Source of the DNA: Gammaproteobacteria bacterium
GTDB lineage: Bacteria; Pseudomonadota; Gammaproteobacteria; Thiohalomonadales; Thiohalomonadaceae
Assembly (NCBI GenBank): GCA_003252455.1
Contig: QKED01000060.1
Span: 1-39,534 of the forward strand
Reading direction: 5' to 3'
DNA: 39,534 nt
Made by a program: the position numbers and the translations under genes. The notes beneath the pieces are model-generated. The model did not search any database. It was not told the DNA's origin and worked only from the letters and a program-made list of their open reading frames with translations. Position 1 is the first letter of the stretch. The number at the start of each line of letters is the position of its first letter. Positions 7,878 through 17,210 of this stretch are shown piece after piece.

Positions 7878-8525
7878 ATGTCCGATTACCTGGAAGCCTT
7901 CTTACATCATACCCATCGCCGTAAGGTCGCGCGTAAGCAGCGCATCCTCGAACCGACCTCCTCGGGTGACACCCTCTACTACCTGGTCGAGGGCAGTGCC
8001 GCTGCCGTGATCGAGGGCGAGGAGGGGCAGGAGCTGATCCTCGACTACATCAATGCCGGTGACTTTATTGGTACCGTCGGCTTCTTCGTCGAGACCACCA
8101 GCCACGAGGCGATCGTCGTGGCGCGTACCCCCTGTGTGGTGGCGGCCATCACCTACGACGCCTTGCGCCAGTTGGGGCGTAAGGAGCTGGCGCACATCTA
8201 CCCCGACCTGCTCACGCTCCTCGCCACCCAGCTCTCTACCCGCCTGCTCAAGACCAGCCGCAAGGCCGGCGCCCTGGCGCACAGTCAGGTGAGCGGGCGC
8301 ATCGCCGCGGCGCTGCTGGAGCTGACCCAGCGCCCCGATGCGGTGCAGAGCGAGGAGGGGGTCTCGGTGCACATCACCCGCGTGGAGCTGGGCCAGGTGG
8401 CCGGTTGTACCCGTGAGGTGGTCGGGCGCACGCTCAAGAGCATGGAGCAGGATGGGCATATCGCCCTCGATGGCAAGAACATCCTGCTCACCCACGACTT
8501 CATCCGCACCATCCCCGAGCAGTGA
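7878..8525 (+). CDS. Crp/Fnr-family transcription regulator with altered cAMP pocket
   Basis: 215 residues, with cyclic-nucleotide-binding domain (about 15-115), long dimerisation helix (about 105-138) and winged helix-turn-helix (about 138-208). The recognition helix CTREVVGRTLKSME keeps Arg179, Glu180 and Arg184, equivalent to E. coli Crp Arg180/Glu181/Arg185, so it probably reads TGTGA half-sites. The ligand pocket differs: in 'GDFIGTVGFFVETTSHEA' the Glu72, Arg82 and Ser83 of Crp are Thr, His and Glu. No Fnr-type cysteine cluster is present. It may be ligand-free or bind another ligand, as reported for Clp-type regulators with c-di-GMP. An identity with Vfr or Crp itself is not claimed. 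Confidence 0.9.
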   Translation: MSDYLEAFLHHTHRRKVARKQRILEPTSSGDTLYYLVEGSAAAVIEGEEGQELILDYINAGDFIGTVGFFVETTSHEAIVVARTPCVVAAITYDALRQLGRKELAHIYPDLLTLLATQLSTRLLKTSRKAGALAHSQVSGRIAAALLELTQRPDAVQSEEGVSVHITRVELGQVAGCTREVVGRTLKSMEQDGHIALDGKNILLTHDFIRTIPEQ

Positions 8526-8529
8526 GTTG

Positions 8530-8548
8530 CCCGGGCCATGTGCCCGGG
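8530..8548. terminator. GC-rich hairpin after the Crp-family gene
   Basis: CCCGGGC at 8530-8536 pairs with GCCCGGG at 8542-8548 around a five-base loop. It lacks a T run and sits just before a better terminator at 8562-8586. Confidence 0.35.
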
Positions 8549-8561
8549 GCCGTGAGCATGC

Positions 8562-8586
8562 AAAACGCGCCGTCAAGGCGCGTTTT
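8562..8586. terminator. Bidirectional intrinsic terminator
   Basis: AAAACGCGCC (8562-8571) and GGCGCGTTTT (8577-8586) form a perfect 10-bp stem with loop GTCAA. It has A and T runs on opposite ends, so it can stop transcription from both the Crp-family gene and the convergent nadB. Confidence 0.85.
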
Positions 8587-8612
8587 ACGTTGTGCTGGCC
8601 GCGTCGTCGACC

Positions 8613-10232
8613 TCAGCGTGGCGGGGGTGGGGTGAGGAGGGTGGCATGCGCCTCGCCCTCGACCTGCTCCGGGTAGTCGAGGGTGTAGTGCAGGCCGCGC
8701 GACTCCTTGCGCGCCATGGCGGAGCGGATGATGAGGTCCGCCACCTGTACTAGGTTGCGCAGCTCCAGCAGGTCATTGGTGACGCGAAAGTTACCGTAGT
8801 ACTCGTGGATCTCGCGGGTCAGCAGGTCGACGCGGTGCTTTGCCCGCTCCAGGCGCTTATTGGTGCGCACGATACCCACGTAGTCCCACATGAAGCGGCG
8901 CAACTCCTCCCAGTTGTGCGACACCACCACCTCCTCGTCGGAGTCGGTCACCCGGCTCTCGTCCCACAGCGGTACGACCAGACCCTCGGGCTCGTGGGCC
9001 AGCGGGTCGGCGGTGATGTCCTCGGCCGCCCCTTGGGCGGTCACCAGGCACTCCAACAGTGAGTTGCTGGCCATGCGGTTGGCGCCGTGCAGGCCGGTGT
9101 AGGCGGTCTCACCGATGGCGTAGAGGCCGAGCAGGTCGGTGCGCCCGTGCATGTCGGTGACCAGGCCGCCGCAGGTGTAGTGGGCGGCGGGCACCACCGG
9201 GATCGGCTCGGCGGTGATGTCGAAGCCGAACTCCAGGCAGCGTTGATAGACGGTGGGGAAGTGCTCGCGGATGAAGCCGGCCTCCTTGTGGCTGATGTCG
9301 AGATAGACACAGTCGGTGCCAAGGCGCTTCATCTCGTGGTCGATGGCGCGTGCAACTACGTCGCGCGGGGCCAGCTCGGCCATCTCGTGGAAGCGTGGCA
9401 TGAAGCGGCTGCCATCGGGCAGACGTAGGTAGGCCCCCTCTCCACGCAGCGCCTCGGTGACGAGAAAGGATTTCGCCTTGGGGTGGTAGAGGCAGGTGGG
9501 GTGGAACTGGTTGAACTCCATGTTGGCCACCCGGCATCCGGCGCGCCAGCCCATGGCGATGCCATCGCCGGTGGCTAGGTCGGGGTTGCTGGTATAGAGA
9601 TAGACCTTGCTCGCGCCACCGGTGGCGAGCACCGAGTAGCGCGCGCGGAACAGCGCCACCTTCTGGCCCTTGCGATCGAGGATGTAGGCGCCATAACAGC
9701 GTCGTCCCGCCTCACCGCGTAGGCCGAGCTTGTGGCCGATGACCAAGTCGACGGCGATGTGGTTTTCGAACAGGGTGACGTTGGGTAACTCGCGTACCCG
9801 ATCGCTGAGGGTCAGTTCGATGGCCTGGCCGGTGGCGTCGGCAGAGTGGATCACCCGGCGGTGGCTGTGGCCCCCCTCGCGGGTGAGGTGGTAGTGGCTC
9901 TGGTCCTGTGCCTCGCGGGTGAAGGGGACACCGGCGTCGATCAGCCAGTCGATGGCGGCGCGCCCGTGTTCCACGATGTGGCGCACGGCGTCGGCGTCGC
10001 ACAGCCCACCGCCGGCGATCAGTGTGTCCTGGATGTGCGAGGCGATGGTGTCGGTCTCGTCGAGCACGGCGGCCACGCCACCCTGGGCATAGAGGGTGTT
10101 GCCCTCGGTCAGCTCGGACTTGGAGATGAGTGCGATGCGCAGCGACGCGGGCAGGCTCAGGGCAAGGGTGAGTCCGGCGGCGCCGCTGCCGATGATCAAC
10201 ACATCGAACGCGTGGGTGTTAGCGGTGGGCAT
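8613..10232 (-). CDS. nadB: L-aspartate oxidase
   Basis: 539-residue FAD enzyme, first step of de novo NAD synthesis from aspartate (L-aspartate to iminoaspartate). FAD-binding GSGAAG is at residues 15-20. '[12 protein letters not shown]', '[18 protein letters not shown]', '[10 protein letters not shown]' and '[16 protein letters not shown]' match NadB and distinguish it from its paralogue SdhA. The family-typical 'GLHYTLDYP' block is near the C-terminus. ATG at 10230-10232 gives the expected N-terminus, although a good ribosome site is not close. The divergent arrangement with the sigma-E operon is conserved in gammaproteobacteria. Confidence 0.96.
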   Translation of the reverse strand: MPTANTHAFDVLIIGSGAAGLTLALSLPASLRIALISKSELTEGNTLYAQGGVAAVLDETDTIASHIQDTLIAGGGLCDADAVRHIVEHGRAAIDWLIDAGVPFTREAQDQSHYHLTREGGHSHRRVIHSADATGQAIELTLSDRVRELPNVTLFENHIAVDLVIGHKLGLRGEAGRRCYGAYILDRKGQKVALFRARYSVLATGGASKVYLYTSNPDLATGDGIAMGWRAGCRVANMEFNQFHPTCLYHPKAKSFLVTEALRGEGAYLRLPDGSRFMPRFHEMAELAPRDVVARAIDHEMKRLGTDCVYLDISHKEAGFIREHFPTVYQRCLEFGFDITAEPIPVVPAAHYTCGGLVTDMHGRTDLLGLYAIGETAYTGLHGANRMASNSLLECLVTAQGAAEDITADPLAHEPEGLVVPLWDESRVTDSDEEVVVSHNWEELRRFMWDYVGIVRTNKRLERAKHRVDLLTREIHEYYGNFRVTNDLLELRNLVQVADLIIRSAMARKESRGLHYTLDYPEQVEGEAHATLLTPPPPR

Positions 10233-10589
10233 CGCTGCAATTCGCTCCAGGTTACAGGCACATGTCAGCCGGGGCTTAGGGTATTACATCTGTCCAGAGT
10301 TGGCACTCGCCCAGTGGGGAGGGGCGGGTGCGTTACACCCTGTGCCGTCGGCGTGTGTAACTTACTGAATCTATGTCCGCCGAGTGGGGCTTCGTGGCCG
10401 GTACGCATGCGCCCCGCTCACCTGGGGACAACGATTCAACCACTTTATTTTGCGCGTGTCGGCCTTGGGCCGCTCGGTTGCGGGACTGGTTCGGCTACGG
10501 TGGGCTGTTCTATCATGGCCGGGAGTGCCCGTGTGTATCGGGCTAGGCGCCCTGCACGGCGCCGATCAGCGAATGAAAGGAGTGCCCGC
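10233..10589. other. Divergent intergenic region nadB / rpoE
   Basis: 357 bases without a gene; both flanking operons should be driven from here. I see no convincing sigma-70 or sigma-E promoter pair. The recognisable structure is the inverted repeat at 10332-10361, listed separately. A good ribosome binding site, AAAGGAG (10576-10582), precedes rpoE. Confidence 0.6.
10332..10361. repeat. Inverted repeat GTTACAC-N16-GTGTAAC
   Basis: Perfect 7-bp arms at 10332-10338 and 10355-10361 in the nadB/rpoE intergenic region. It could be an operator for a dimeric regulator or a stem-loop; nothing in the sequence decides between them. Confidence 0.35.
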
Positions 10590-11168
10590 ATGGGCGAACA
10601 ACAGGTCGATCAAGCGCTCGTCGAACGCGTCCAACGCGGGGACAAGCGGGCCTTTGATCTACTGGTGCTGAAGTACCAGGCGCGCATCATCAAGCTCATT
10701 GCGCGCTATGTCCACGACCACGAAGAGGCCCTGGACGTGGCCCAAGAGGCGTTCATCAAGGCCTATCGGGCGCTGGCCAACTTTCGTGGCGAGAGCGCCT
10801 TCTACACCTGGCTCTACCGCATCGCGGTGAATACCGCGAAGAACCACCTCGCCGCGCAGTCGCGTCGCCCGCCGGGGACCGACCTGGACGCCGATCTGGC
10901 GGTGAACTTCGAGGGGGAGTCGGGGCTCAAACACAGTGAATCCCCCGACTCGCTGATCCACCGTGATCAGGTCGAGCAGGTGATCTATGCCGCCATCGAG
11001 GCGCTCCCGGACGAGCTGCGCACCGCCATCACCCTGCGTGAGATGGAGGGGCTCAGCTACGAGGAGATCGCCCAGGTGATGGAGTGCCCTGTGGGTACGG
11101 TGCGTTCGCGCATCTTCCGCGCCCGCGAGGCGATCGATAAAAAATTGCGCCCGCTGCTGGAACCCTGA
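10590..11168 (+). CDS. rpoE: RNA polymerase sigma-E factor (RpoE/AlgU)
   Basis: 192-residue ECF sigma factor for envelope stress. Region 2 includes 'DLLVLKYQARIIKLIARYVHD' (in pieces at about 22-42), 'DVAQEAFIKAYRALANFRGESAFYTWLYRIAVNTAKNHL' in its parts, and region 4 has 'LPDELRTAITLREMEGLSYEEIA' followed by 'CPVGTVRSRIFRARE'. These are typical of the RpoE/AlgU group. ATG 10590 is set by AAAGGAG seven bases upstream. It is followed by its anti-sigma factor and the RseB/RseC/DegP genes, so the operon encodes the sensor, brake and main effector protease of the periplasmic stress response. Confidence 0.96.
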   Translation: MGEQQVDQALVERVQRGDKRAFDLLVLKYQARIIKLIARYVHDHEEALDVAQEAFIKAYRALANFRGESAFYTWLYRIAVNTAKNHLAAQSRRPPGTDLDADLAVNFEGESGLKHSESPDSLIHRDQVEQVIYAAIEALPDELRTAITLREMEGLSYEEIAQVMECPVGTVRSRIFRAREAIDKKLRPLLEP

Positions 11169-11229
11169 AGCGGTGGGCGTGTCGAAACCGCAGCCCCACC
11201 CTTTGGGGCTGACAGACGGGACAGTGACC

Positions 11230-11880
11230 ATGACACAGAGTGCATCCAAACACCCGAACCAACCGCTCGACGAGGGGCAGCTGCTGCTCTCGCGGTTGGT
11301 GGATGACGACCTCGCCCCGGAGGAGCTGGAGCTGCTGCTCGATCGTCTCAACGACGACGAACCGTTGCGGGCTCAATGGGCCAGTCACCACCTCATCAGT
11401 GCCACCCTGCAGGGACACCACCAGGCCGGGCACACCTACATCGGTCTCGCCGCACGCATCCAGGCCGAGCTGCAGGAGGAACCCACCATCCTCGCACCTC
11501 AGCGTCGTCGGCCCAAGCCGCAGATGGTCAGACGCATGGTCGGTGTGGCCATCGCCGCCGGGGTGACCGCGGTGACCCTCATCGGCGTGAGCCAATACGG
11601 CGTGCTCGAAGGTACCCCCTCGGCCCAGGTACAGGCGGTGGCCAGCGCGCCGAGCCTGGCACGCCCACTGCCACAGCAGCGTGCCGTGGTGGTCTACTAC
11701 AGCAGTGAGCCGAAGAGTTCGACCCAGGCGGTCGCGGTGCAGCCGCTGCACGACTTCCCCGCCGCGGTGAACCGGGGCGCACTCGATGCCTATCTGGTCA
11801 ACCACAGTGAGTTCGCCCCGAGCACCGGGGTGCAGGGGGTGCTCCCCTATGCGCGCATCGTCAGTCAGGAGGTGCGCTGA
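11230..11880 (+). CDS. rseA: Anti-sigma-E factor (RseA/MucA)
   Basis: 216 residues. The N-terminal cytoplasmic domain (about 10-75) has the RseA pattern: an acidic 'LSRLVDDDLAPEELELLLDRL' segment (20-40) followed by 'QWASHHLISATLQG'. One transmembrane helix lies at about 103-122, and a periplasmic domain follows that should bind RseB and be cut by DegS-type proteases. The start is ATG 11230; a GTG at 11224 or 11173 is possible, since the ribosome site is weak. It directly follows rpoE and abuts rseB, the conserved order. Confidence 0.9.
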   Translation: MTQSASKHPNQPLDEGQLLLSRLVDDDLAPEELELLLDRLNDDEPLRAQWASHHLISATLQGHHQAGHTYIGLAARIQAELQEEPTILAPQRRRPKPQMVRRMVGVAIAAGVTAVTLIGVSQYGVLEGTPSAQVQAVASAPSLARPLPQQRAVVVYYSSEPKSSTQAVAVQPLHDFPAAVNRGALDAYLVNHSEFAPSTGVQGVLPYARIVSQEVR

Positions 11881-12894
11881 GTGATGCCTTTCGCCACTGC
11901 CCGACGTGAGCTCGCGCGCCCCCTGGGGTTGGTGATCGCCCTCTGTGCCGGTCTCGCCCAGGCCGCCCCGCAGACGCCTCGGGAGTGGCTCGACGCCATG
12001 GCATTGGCCGCGCACCAGAGCAACTACGCCGGGACCTTCACCTACCTCAACAACGGTAGCTTGCAGAGCATGCGCCTAGTGCACGGTTACGACGCCGCGC
12101 GCGGCGAGCGTGACCGCCTCATCTCCCTGAGCGGTAGTCTGCGCGAGGTACTACGTGACGGCGACCAGGTTACCTGCATCCTCCCCGATACTCAGTCGGT
12201 GAAGGTGGAACACCCGGGGCCGAGCCGTGCCATCCCCATCCTCATCCCCTCTCAACTCGAACAGATCGCCGAGCACTACCAGTTCGCCTTCGCTGGTGAG
12301 GAGCGGGTCGCCGGGCGCACCACGCGCCTGTTGGTCATCTCCCCGCGTGACCCCCACCGCTATACCCACCGCTTCTGGATCGACAGTGAGAGCCACCTGT
12401 TGCTGCGCTCGGAGTTGATCAACGAGGAGGGCGAGGCGGTGGAGCAGCTCATCTTCAGCGATATCACCCTCTACGATGCCCCCCCGGAGGCGGCACTGGC
12501 GCGCCATACTGAGGGGGTCGACTATGTCTGGACCCATCAGGGCGATGTGTCCCCCCCCGCCCCGGCGGCTACGACCACCACAGGCCAGCCGCAAGATTGG
12601 AGCATCGGTTTCCTCCCCGCCGGTTTTGTCCAGGATACCCGCCGCCACCACCTCTCCACCCGCGAGAAGGGGGGGATGGAGCAGTTGGTCTACTCCGACG
12701 GGCTCGCCTCCATCTCGATCTTTATCGAGGACTACCGTGAGGGTGACGCCCCCTTCATCGGCTTCTCTTCGCTCGGGGCGATCAACGCCTTCGGCAAGTT
12801 GATCGACCACCACCACCTCACCGTGCTCGGTGAGGTGCCGAAGAGCACGCTGATCCGCGTGGCCGATTCGGTTCACCATCAACACCAGGAGTAG
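11881..12894 (+). CDS. rseB: Sigma-E regulatory periplasmic protein (RseB/MucB)
   Basis: 337 residues with a signal peptide (hydrophobic LGLVIALCAGLAQAA, cleavage near residue 28). The N-terminal MucB/RseB domain begins 'REWLDAMALAAHQSNYAGTFTYL', which is the family hallmark, and a smaller C-terminal domain starts at about residue 235. It binds the periplasmic part of RseA and shields it from proteolysis until lipoprotein/LPS signals release it. GTG 11881 is eight bases after AGGAGGT (11867-11873); ATG 11884 is an alternative. No cysteine or catalytic motif is expected. Confidence 0.92.
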   Translation: MMPFATARRELARPLGLVIALCAGLAQAAPQTPREWLDAMALAAHQSNYAGTFTYLNNGSLQSMRLVHGYDAARGERDRLISLSGSLREVLRDGDQVTCILPDTQSVKVEHPGPSRAIPILIPSQLEQIAEHYQFAFAGEERVAGRTTRLLVISPRDPHRYTHRFWIDSESHLLLRSELINEEGEAVEQLIFSDITLYDAPPEAALARHTEGVDYVWTHQGDVSPPAPAATTTTGQPQDWSIGFLPAGFVQDTRRHHLSTREKGGMEQLVYSDGLASISIFIEDYREGDAPFIGFSSLGAINAFGKLIDHHHLTVLGEVPKSTLIRVADSVHHQHQE

Positions 12895-12898
12895 CCGC

Positions 12899-13378
12899 AT
12901 GCTGGAGCAAGAGGGCCATGTGGTCGGTCTGGAGGGCGACGACGCCCTGGTGCAGGTGGCGCGCACCAGCAGCTGTGGCAGTTGCGAGAGCAAGGGCGGG
13001 TGTGGCACCGGCGCGCTCTCCTCGCTCTTCTCCGACCGCGCCATCACCCTCAAGGTGGCCAATAGCCTGGGGGTCCGGGCCGGCGACCGAGTGGTGCTGG
13101 GGATCAGCGAGGGGGCCTTGGTGAAGGGCTCCATGATGGTCTATCTGCTGCCCCTGGTGGGGCTGCTGCTGGGCGCCGGTTTCGGCCAGATGATGGCTGG
13201 GCAGATGCTGCTCGACCCCGACCTGATGGCCGCCGTCGGTGGCCTGGGTGGTCTGGCGTTGGTCTTCGCACTCATGCACCGGCGTCAGGGCCGCCTGCGC
13301 GCACGCGGGGAGTTCTCCGCCGTGCTGCTCAAACGTATTGAACTCAACCCAGGCTGGCAACCGGTCCGCTTCGACTGA
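12899..13378 (+). CDS. rseC: RseC/MucC family positive regulator of sigma-E
   Basis: 159 residues. The N-terminal cytoplasmic beta domain holds the family cysteine cluster Cys26, Cys29, Cys35 (SSCGSCESKGGCG). Two membrane helices follow at about 78-98 and 107-126, then a basic C-terminal tail. RseC is an inner-membrane protein implicated in sigma-E control and, in some bacteria, in SoxR reduction and thiamine/Fe-S-related functions. It starts four bases after rseB. Confidence 0.92.
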   Translation: MLEQEGHVVGLEGDDALVQVARTSSCGSCESKGGCGTGALSSLFSDRAITLKVANSLGVRAGDRVVLGISEGALVKGSMMVYLLPLVGLLLGAGFGQMMAGQMLLDPDLMAAVGGLGGLALVFALMHRRQGRLRARGEFSAVLLKRIELNPGWQPVRFD

Positions 13379-13427
13379 CCGCTGCCCAATCCCGCACTCG
13401 AAACGACTGCGCCAAGGAGCCAGGACT

Positions 13428-14888
13428 ATGCGATCTATCGTATCTAGTAAATCATCTGTGTGGCAGGGGCTGATCACCGGCTCACTGCTAATCGTCTCGC
13501 AGCTGACCCAGGCTGCCGAACTGCCCGATTTCACCCAATTGGTGGAGCAGAACGGCCCCGCGGTGGTCAACATCAGCACCCGCTCGCACCAGGGCAGTGG
13601 GCATACGCCGCGCATGGAGATCCCCGACTTTCCCGAAGGGAGTCCCTTCGGCGACCTGTTCCGTCACTTCTTCGGCGCGCCCGACGACGGGCAGGGAGGC
13701 GGTAACGGTGGCGCCACGCCGCACCCCGAGGCGCGTTCACTCGGCTCAGGGGTGATCATCGACAGCCACGGGTACATCATCACCAATAATCACGTCATCG
13801 ACGGTGCCGACGAGATCAGTGTACGTCTCGGTGATCGTCGCGAGTTGCAGGCGGAGGTGATCGGTAGTGACGAGCGTAGCGACATCGCCCTGTTGAAGAT
13901 CCAGGCCGACGACCTGCCCACCGCCACCATCGGCCACTCCGAGGCGCTCAAAGTGGGTGAGTGGGTGATGGCCATCGGCTCCCCGTTCGGTTTCGACCGC
14001 TCGGTCTCGGTCGGTGTGGTCAGCGCCCTGGGGCGCAGCCTGCCCAACGAGAACTACGTACCCTTCATCCAGACCGACGTGGCGATCAACCCCGGTAACT
14101 CCGGTGGCCCACTGTTCAACCTCAAGGGTGAGGTGGTCGGCATCAACTCGCAGATCTATAGCCGCACCGGGGGGTATATGGGTCTCTCCTTCGCCATCCC
14201 CATCGACATGGCGATGGAGGTGGTCGACCAGCTCAAGGCCAAGGGGCGCGTCTCACGCGGCTGGCTTGGTGTGCTGATCCAGGATGTGACCGCCGAACTG
14301 GCCGACTCCTTCGGCCTCGATAAGCCCAAGGGGGCCTTGGTGGCGCAGGTACTGCCCGACTCTCCTGCCGCGGCGGCCGGCTTCCAGGTAGGGGATGTGA
14401 TCCTCGCCCTCGATGGCCAGCCTATCGAGCACTCCGCGGCTCTGCCTCCGCTAGTCGGGCGGCTCGCCCCGGAGAGCGTGGCGCACTTCCTGTTGCTGCG
14501 TAGCGGTACCGAGATGAGCCTCGACGTCACCATCGGCGAGCTGCCGGTGGAGGAGGGGCAGGCGATCAAGAGCGAGCAGCCGAGCAAGGCGAGTGTGGGC
14601 AAGCTGGAGCGCCTTGGCATCTCCGCCCGGGACCTGGACGCGGCCCAGCGCAAACAGCTTGGCCTCACCCAGGGCGTATTCGTCAGCGCCGTGGGCGAAG
14701 GGCCTGCCGCCGCCGCCGGGGTGCAGCGGGGTGATGTGATCCTGCGCCTGGGCAACCAAGATGTGAACGATATGGCCAGCTTGGAGCAACTGGTGCAGAC
14801 GTTGCCTGCAGGGCGTGCCCTGCCGCTGCTGGTACAGCGTGGCGAGGGGCCGCTGTTCCTCGCTTTGCGCCTACCCAAGGGGGAGTGA
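13428..14888 (+). CDS. degP: Periplasmic serine protease/chaperone DegP (MucD/HtrA)
   Basis: 486 residues. Signal peptide at 1-30 (cleavage after QAA). The trypsin-like domain has the triad His122 (TNNHVIDGAD), Asp152 (SDIALLKI) and Ser225 (NPGNSGGPLF). PDZ1 spans about 278-370 (GWLGVLIQDV) and PDZ2 about 390-480 (GVQRGDVILRLGNQDV). The start is ATG 13428, eight bases after AAGGAG; the frame is open far upstream but overlaps rseC. It degrades misfolded envelope proteins and is a classic sigma-E operon effector in Pseudomonas-like gene orders (mucD). Confidence 0.95.
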   Translation: MRSIVSSKSSVWQGLITGSLLIVSQLTQAAELPDFTQLVEQNGPAVVNISTRSHQGSGHTPRMEIPDFPEGSPFGDLFRHFFGAPDDGQGGGNGGATPHPEARSLGSGVIIDSHGYIITNNHVIDGADEISVRLGDRRELQAEVIGSDERSDIALLKIQADDLPTATIGHSEALKVGEWVMAIGSPFGFDRSVSVGVVSALGRSLPNENYVPFIQTDVAINPGNSGGPLFNLKGEVVGINSQIYSRTGGYMGLSFAIPIDMAMEVVDQLKAKGRVSRGWLGVLIQDVTAELADSFGLDKPKGALVAQVLPDSPAAAAGFQVGDVILALDGQPIEHSAALPPLVGRLAPESVAHFLLLRSGTEMSLDVTIGELPVEEGQAIKSEQPSKASVGKLERLGISARDLDAAQRKQLGLTQGVFVSAVGEGPAAAAGVQRGDVILRLGNQDVNDMASLEQLVQTLPAGRALPLLVQRGEGPLFLALRLPKGE

Positions 14889-14889
14889 G

Positions 14890-15150
14890 GTGCGCTGCCT
14901 CACCCTCTACCTGCGAGGTGGCTGCTCCCTGTGTGAGGCCTTCGTCGAGGAGCTGCTGCCCCTGCAGGGGCAGCACCCCTTCGAACTGATCATCGAGGAG
15001 GTGGACCGCAACCCCGCGTGGGTGCAGCGCTACGGGGAGAAGGTCCCGGTGCTGGTGGATGAGGCGCAGCGAGAGCTGTGCCACTACTTCCTCGACCCGA
15101 AGCGGGTCGTCGCGGCGCTCGCCGAGGTACCCCCGGGGGACTCGCAGTGA
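14890..15150 (+). CDS. Glutaredoxin-like family protein (DUF836 type)
   Basis: 86-residue thioredoxin-fold protein. The N-terminal strand 'CLTLYLRGGCSLC' contains the redox motif CSLC (Cys12 and Cys15). 'KVPVLV' is the cis-proline segment, and a final helix starts at 'DPKRVVAAL'. The GTG start at 14890 lies one base after the degP stop. This small protein is commonly found between degP and lepA in gammaproteobacteria; its substrate is unknown. A CxxC instead of a single Cys suggests a dithiol mechanism. Confidence 0.82.
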   Translation: MRCLTLYLRGGCSLCEAFVEELLPLQGQHPFELIIEEVDRNPAWVQRYGEKVPVLVDEAQRELCHYFLDPKRVVAALAEVPPGDSQ

Positions 15151-15253
15151 GTTGGCCCACAGTTGTGGAACAGGTCTCAATTACATAAATATTCAACAGG
15201 TTAGGCCTGTCGTCAGGGGCCTGACGGTGCCAATGTGCTGGCGACGGCGCTAT

Positions 15254-15281
15254 TTCTCCGGGCGCTTATATGGGGTAAAAT
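15254..15281 (+). promoter_or_regulatory. Candidate lepA promoter
   Basis: TAAAAT at 15276-15281 matches the -10 consensus at five of six positions. TTCTCC at 15254-15259 lies 16 bases upstream, a weak -35. It sits downstream of a perfect GTCAGG/CCTGAC hairpin (15211-15226) and upstream of the leader terminator. Confidence 0.35.
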
Positions 15282-15284
15282 CCG

Positions 15285-15352
15285 CCGGTGCTGCCGCCCC
15301 TATGGCGGCTGCCCGGATTGTTATCGAGGGGCGCCGCGGCGCCTCTTTTTCT
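15285..15352 (+). terminator. Two consecutive hairpins, the second terminator-like, in the lepA leader
   Basis: The first hairpin pairs GCCGCC (15293-15298) with GGCGGC (15304-15309), with outer CCGG arms. The second pairs GGCGCC (15330-15335) with GGCGCC (15338-15343), extended by four more pairs including two wobbles, and is followed by a T run to about 15350. It lies between the candidate promoter and the GTG of lepA. It either ends the sigma-E operon or acts as an attenuator for lepA. Confidence 0.6.
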
Positions 15353-15401
15353 TCTTGGATTCGATCTCCATCAGCCACTTCTACCAAGCGACGGCCCCAC
15401 T

Positions 15402-17204
15402 GTGACCGACCTGACGCATATCCGCAATTTCTCCATCATCGCCCATATCGACCACGGCAAGTCGACCATTGCCGACCGTTTCATTCAGGTGTGCGGCGGC
15501 CTCTCCGAGCGTGAGATGGAGGCTCAGGTACTCGACTCCATGGACCTGGAGCGCGAACGCGGCATCACCATCAAGGCCCAGAGTGTCTCCCTGCGCTACA
15601 AGTCGCGCGACGGCGAGACCTATCTGCTCAACTTCATCGATACCCCCGGCCACGTGGACTTCTCCTACGAGGTCTCCCGCTCCCTTGCCGCCTGCGAGGG
15701 GGCGTTGTTGGTAGTGGATGCCTCGCAGGGCGTCGAGGCGCAGTCGGTGGCCAACTGCTATACCGCTATCGAGCAGGACCTCGAAGTGGTGCCGGTGCTG
15801 AACAAGATCGACCTCCCCTCCGCCGAGCCCGAGCGGGTCAAGGAGGAGATCAACGACATCATCGGCATCGACGCCAATGAGGCGGTGCTGGTGAGCGCCA
15901 AGACCGGCCTCGGTATCGACGACCTGCTCGAAGACCTGGTCAAGCGTATCCCCGCCCCCAAGGGCGATCGCAGCGCCCCATTGCAGGCATTGATCATCGA
16001 TTCCTGGTACGACAACTACTACGGCGTCATCTCCCTGGTGCGGGTCATGCAGGGTACCCTGCGGCGCAAGCAGAAGATCACCATCATGTCCACCGGGCGT
16101 AGCCAGCAGGTCGACAAACTAGGCATCTTCACCCCCAAGCGGGTCGACCAGGAGACCCTTGAGGCGGGCGAGGTGGGTTTCGTCATCGCCAGCATCAAGG
16201 ATGTGGACGGCGCACCGGTGGGCGACACCATCACCGAGACGCAGAATCCAGCCAGCTCGCCGCTGCCCGGCTTCCAGCAGGCGCAGCCGCGCGTCTTCGC
16301 CGGCCTCTACCCCACCAGCTCCGACGACTACGAAGACCTGCGAGACGCCCTCTCCAAGCTGCGCCTCAACGATGCCGCGCTCTTCTACGAACCGGAGGTC
16401 TCTCAGGCACTCGGCTTCGGTTTCCGTTGCGGCTTCCTCGGCATGTTGCACATGGAGATCATCCAGGAGCGTCTGGAACGCGAGTATGACATCGACCTCA
16501 TCACCACCGCGCCGACGGTGATCTACCGCGTCATCACCACCAAGGGTGAAGAGCTCCAGGTCGACAACCCCTCCAAGCTGCCGCCGGTGAACTACATCGA
16601 GGAGATCCAGGAGCCGATCATCAGTGCCAATATCCTCGTGCCGCAGGACTACGTGGGGCAGGTGATCACCCTCTGCATCGAGAAGCGTGGGGTGCAGAAG
16701 CGCATGAACTACACCGGCCGCCAGGTGACCCTCACCTATGAGCTGCCGCTCAGTGAGGTGGTGCTCGACTTCTTCGACCGCCTCAAATCCATGACCCGTG
16801 GCTACGCCTCGCTGGAGTACTCCTTCGCCCGTTTTGAACCATCCGATCTGGTTCGTGTCGACATTATGATCAATGGCGAACGGGTCGACGCCCTGGCCAT
16901 CATCGTCCACCGCGACAACGCCCAGTACCGGGGCCGCGAGCTGGCGGAGAAGATGAAGGAGCTGATCCCACGCCAGATGTTCGACGTGGCCATCCAGGCC
17001 TCCATCGGTTCCCATATCATCGCCCGCACCAACGTCAAGGCGCTTCGCAAGAACGTCTTGGCCAAGTGTTATGGTGGCGATGTCTCGCGCAAGCGCAAGC
17101 TGCTCGAAAAGCAGAAGGCGGGTAAGAAGCGCATGAAGCAGGTGGGCTCCGTGGAGATCCCTCAAGAGGCGTTCCTCGCCGTGTTGCACGTAGGAAAGGA
17201 TTAA
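15402..17204 (+). CDS. lepA: Elongation factor 4 (LepA), ribosome-associated GTPase
   Basis: 600 residues, the normal length. The G1 motif AHIDHGKST is at 14-22, the switch region is '[12 protein letters not shown]', G3 is 'DTPGHVDF' and G4 is NKID. The C-terminal LepA-specific domain ends '[24 protein letters not shown]' in pieces, including the typical Lys/Arg-rich stretch. The GTG start at 15402 gives the canonical '[20 protein letters not shown]' beginning. It acts on translating ribosomes (back-translocation or initiation effects have been proposed). It is six bases upstream of lepB, the usual pair. Confidence 0.97.
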   Translation: MTDLTHIRNFSIIAHIDHGKSTIADRFIQVCGGLSEREMEAQVLDSMDLERERGITIKAQSVSLRYKSRDGETYLLNFIDTPGHVDFSYEVSRSLAACEGALLVVDASQGVEAQSVANCYTAIEQDLEVVPVLNKIDLPSAEPERVKEEINDIIGIDANEAVLVSAKTGLGIDDLLEDLVKRIPAPKGDRSAPLQALIIDSWYDNYYGVISLVRVMQGTLRRKQKITIMSTGRSQQVDKLGIFTPKRVDQETLEAGEVGFVIASIKDVDGAPVGDTITETQNPASSPLPGFQQAQPRVFAGLYPTSSDDYEDLRDALSKLRLNDAALFYEPEVSQALGFGFRCGFLGMLHMEIIQERLEREYDIDLITTAPTVIYRVITTKGEELQVDNPSKLPPVNYIEEIQEPIISANILVPQDYVGQVITLCIEKRGVQKRMNYTGRQVTLTYELPLSEVVLDFFDRLKSMTRGYASLEYSFARFEPSDLVRVDIMINGERVDALAIIVHRDNAQYRGRELAEKMKELIPRQMFDVAIQASIGSHIIARTNVKALRKNVLAKCYGGDVSRKRKLLEKQKAGKKRMKQVGSVEIPQEAFLAVLHVGKD

Positions 17205-17210
17205 CAGACC

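Noticed and set aside
9846-10589. Possible N-terminal extension of rpoE or separate protein across the nadB antisense region
   Set aside because: The frame runs antisense to nadB and joins rpoE only by chance; a strong ribosome site sets the rpoE start at 10590.
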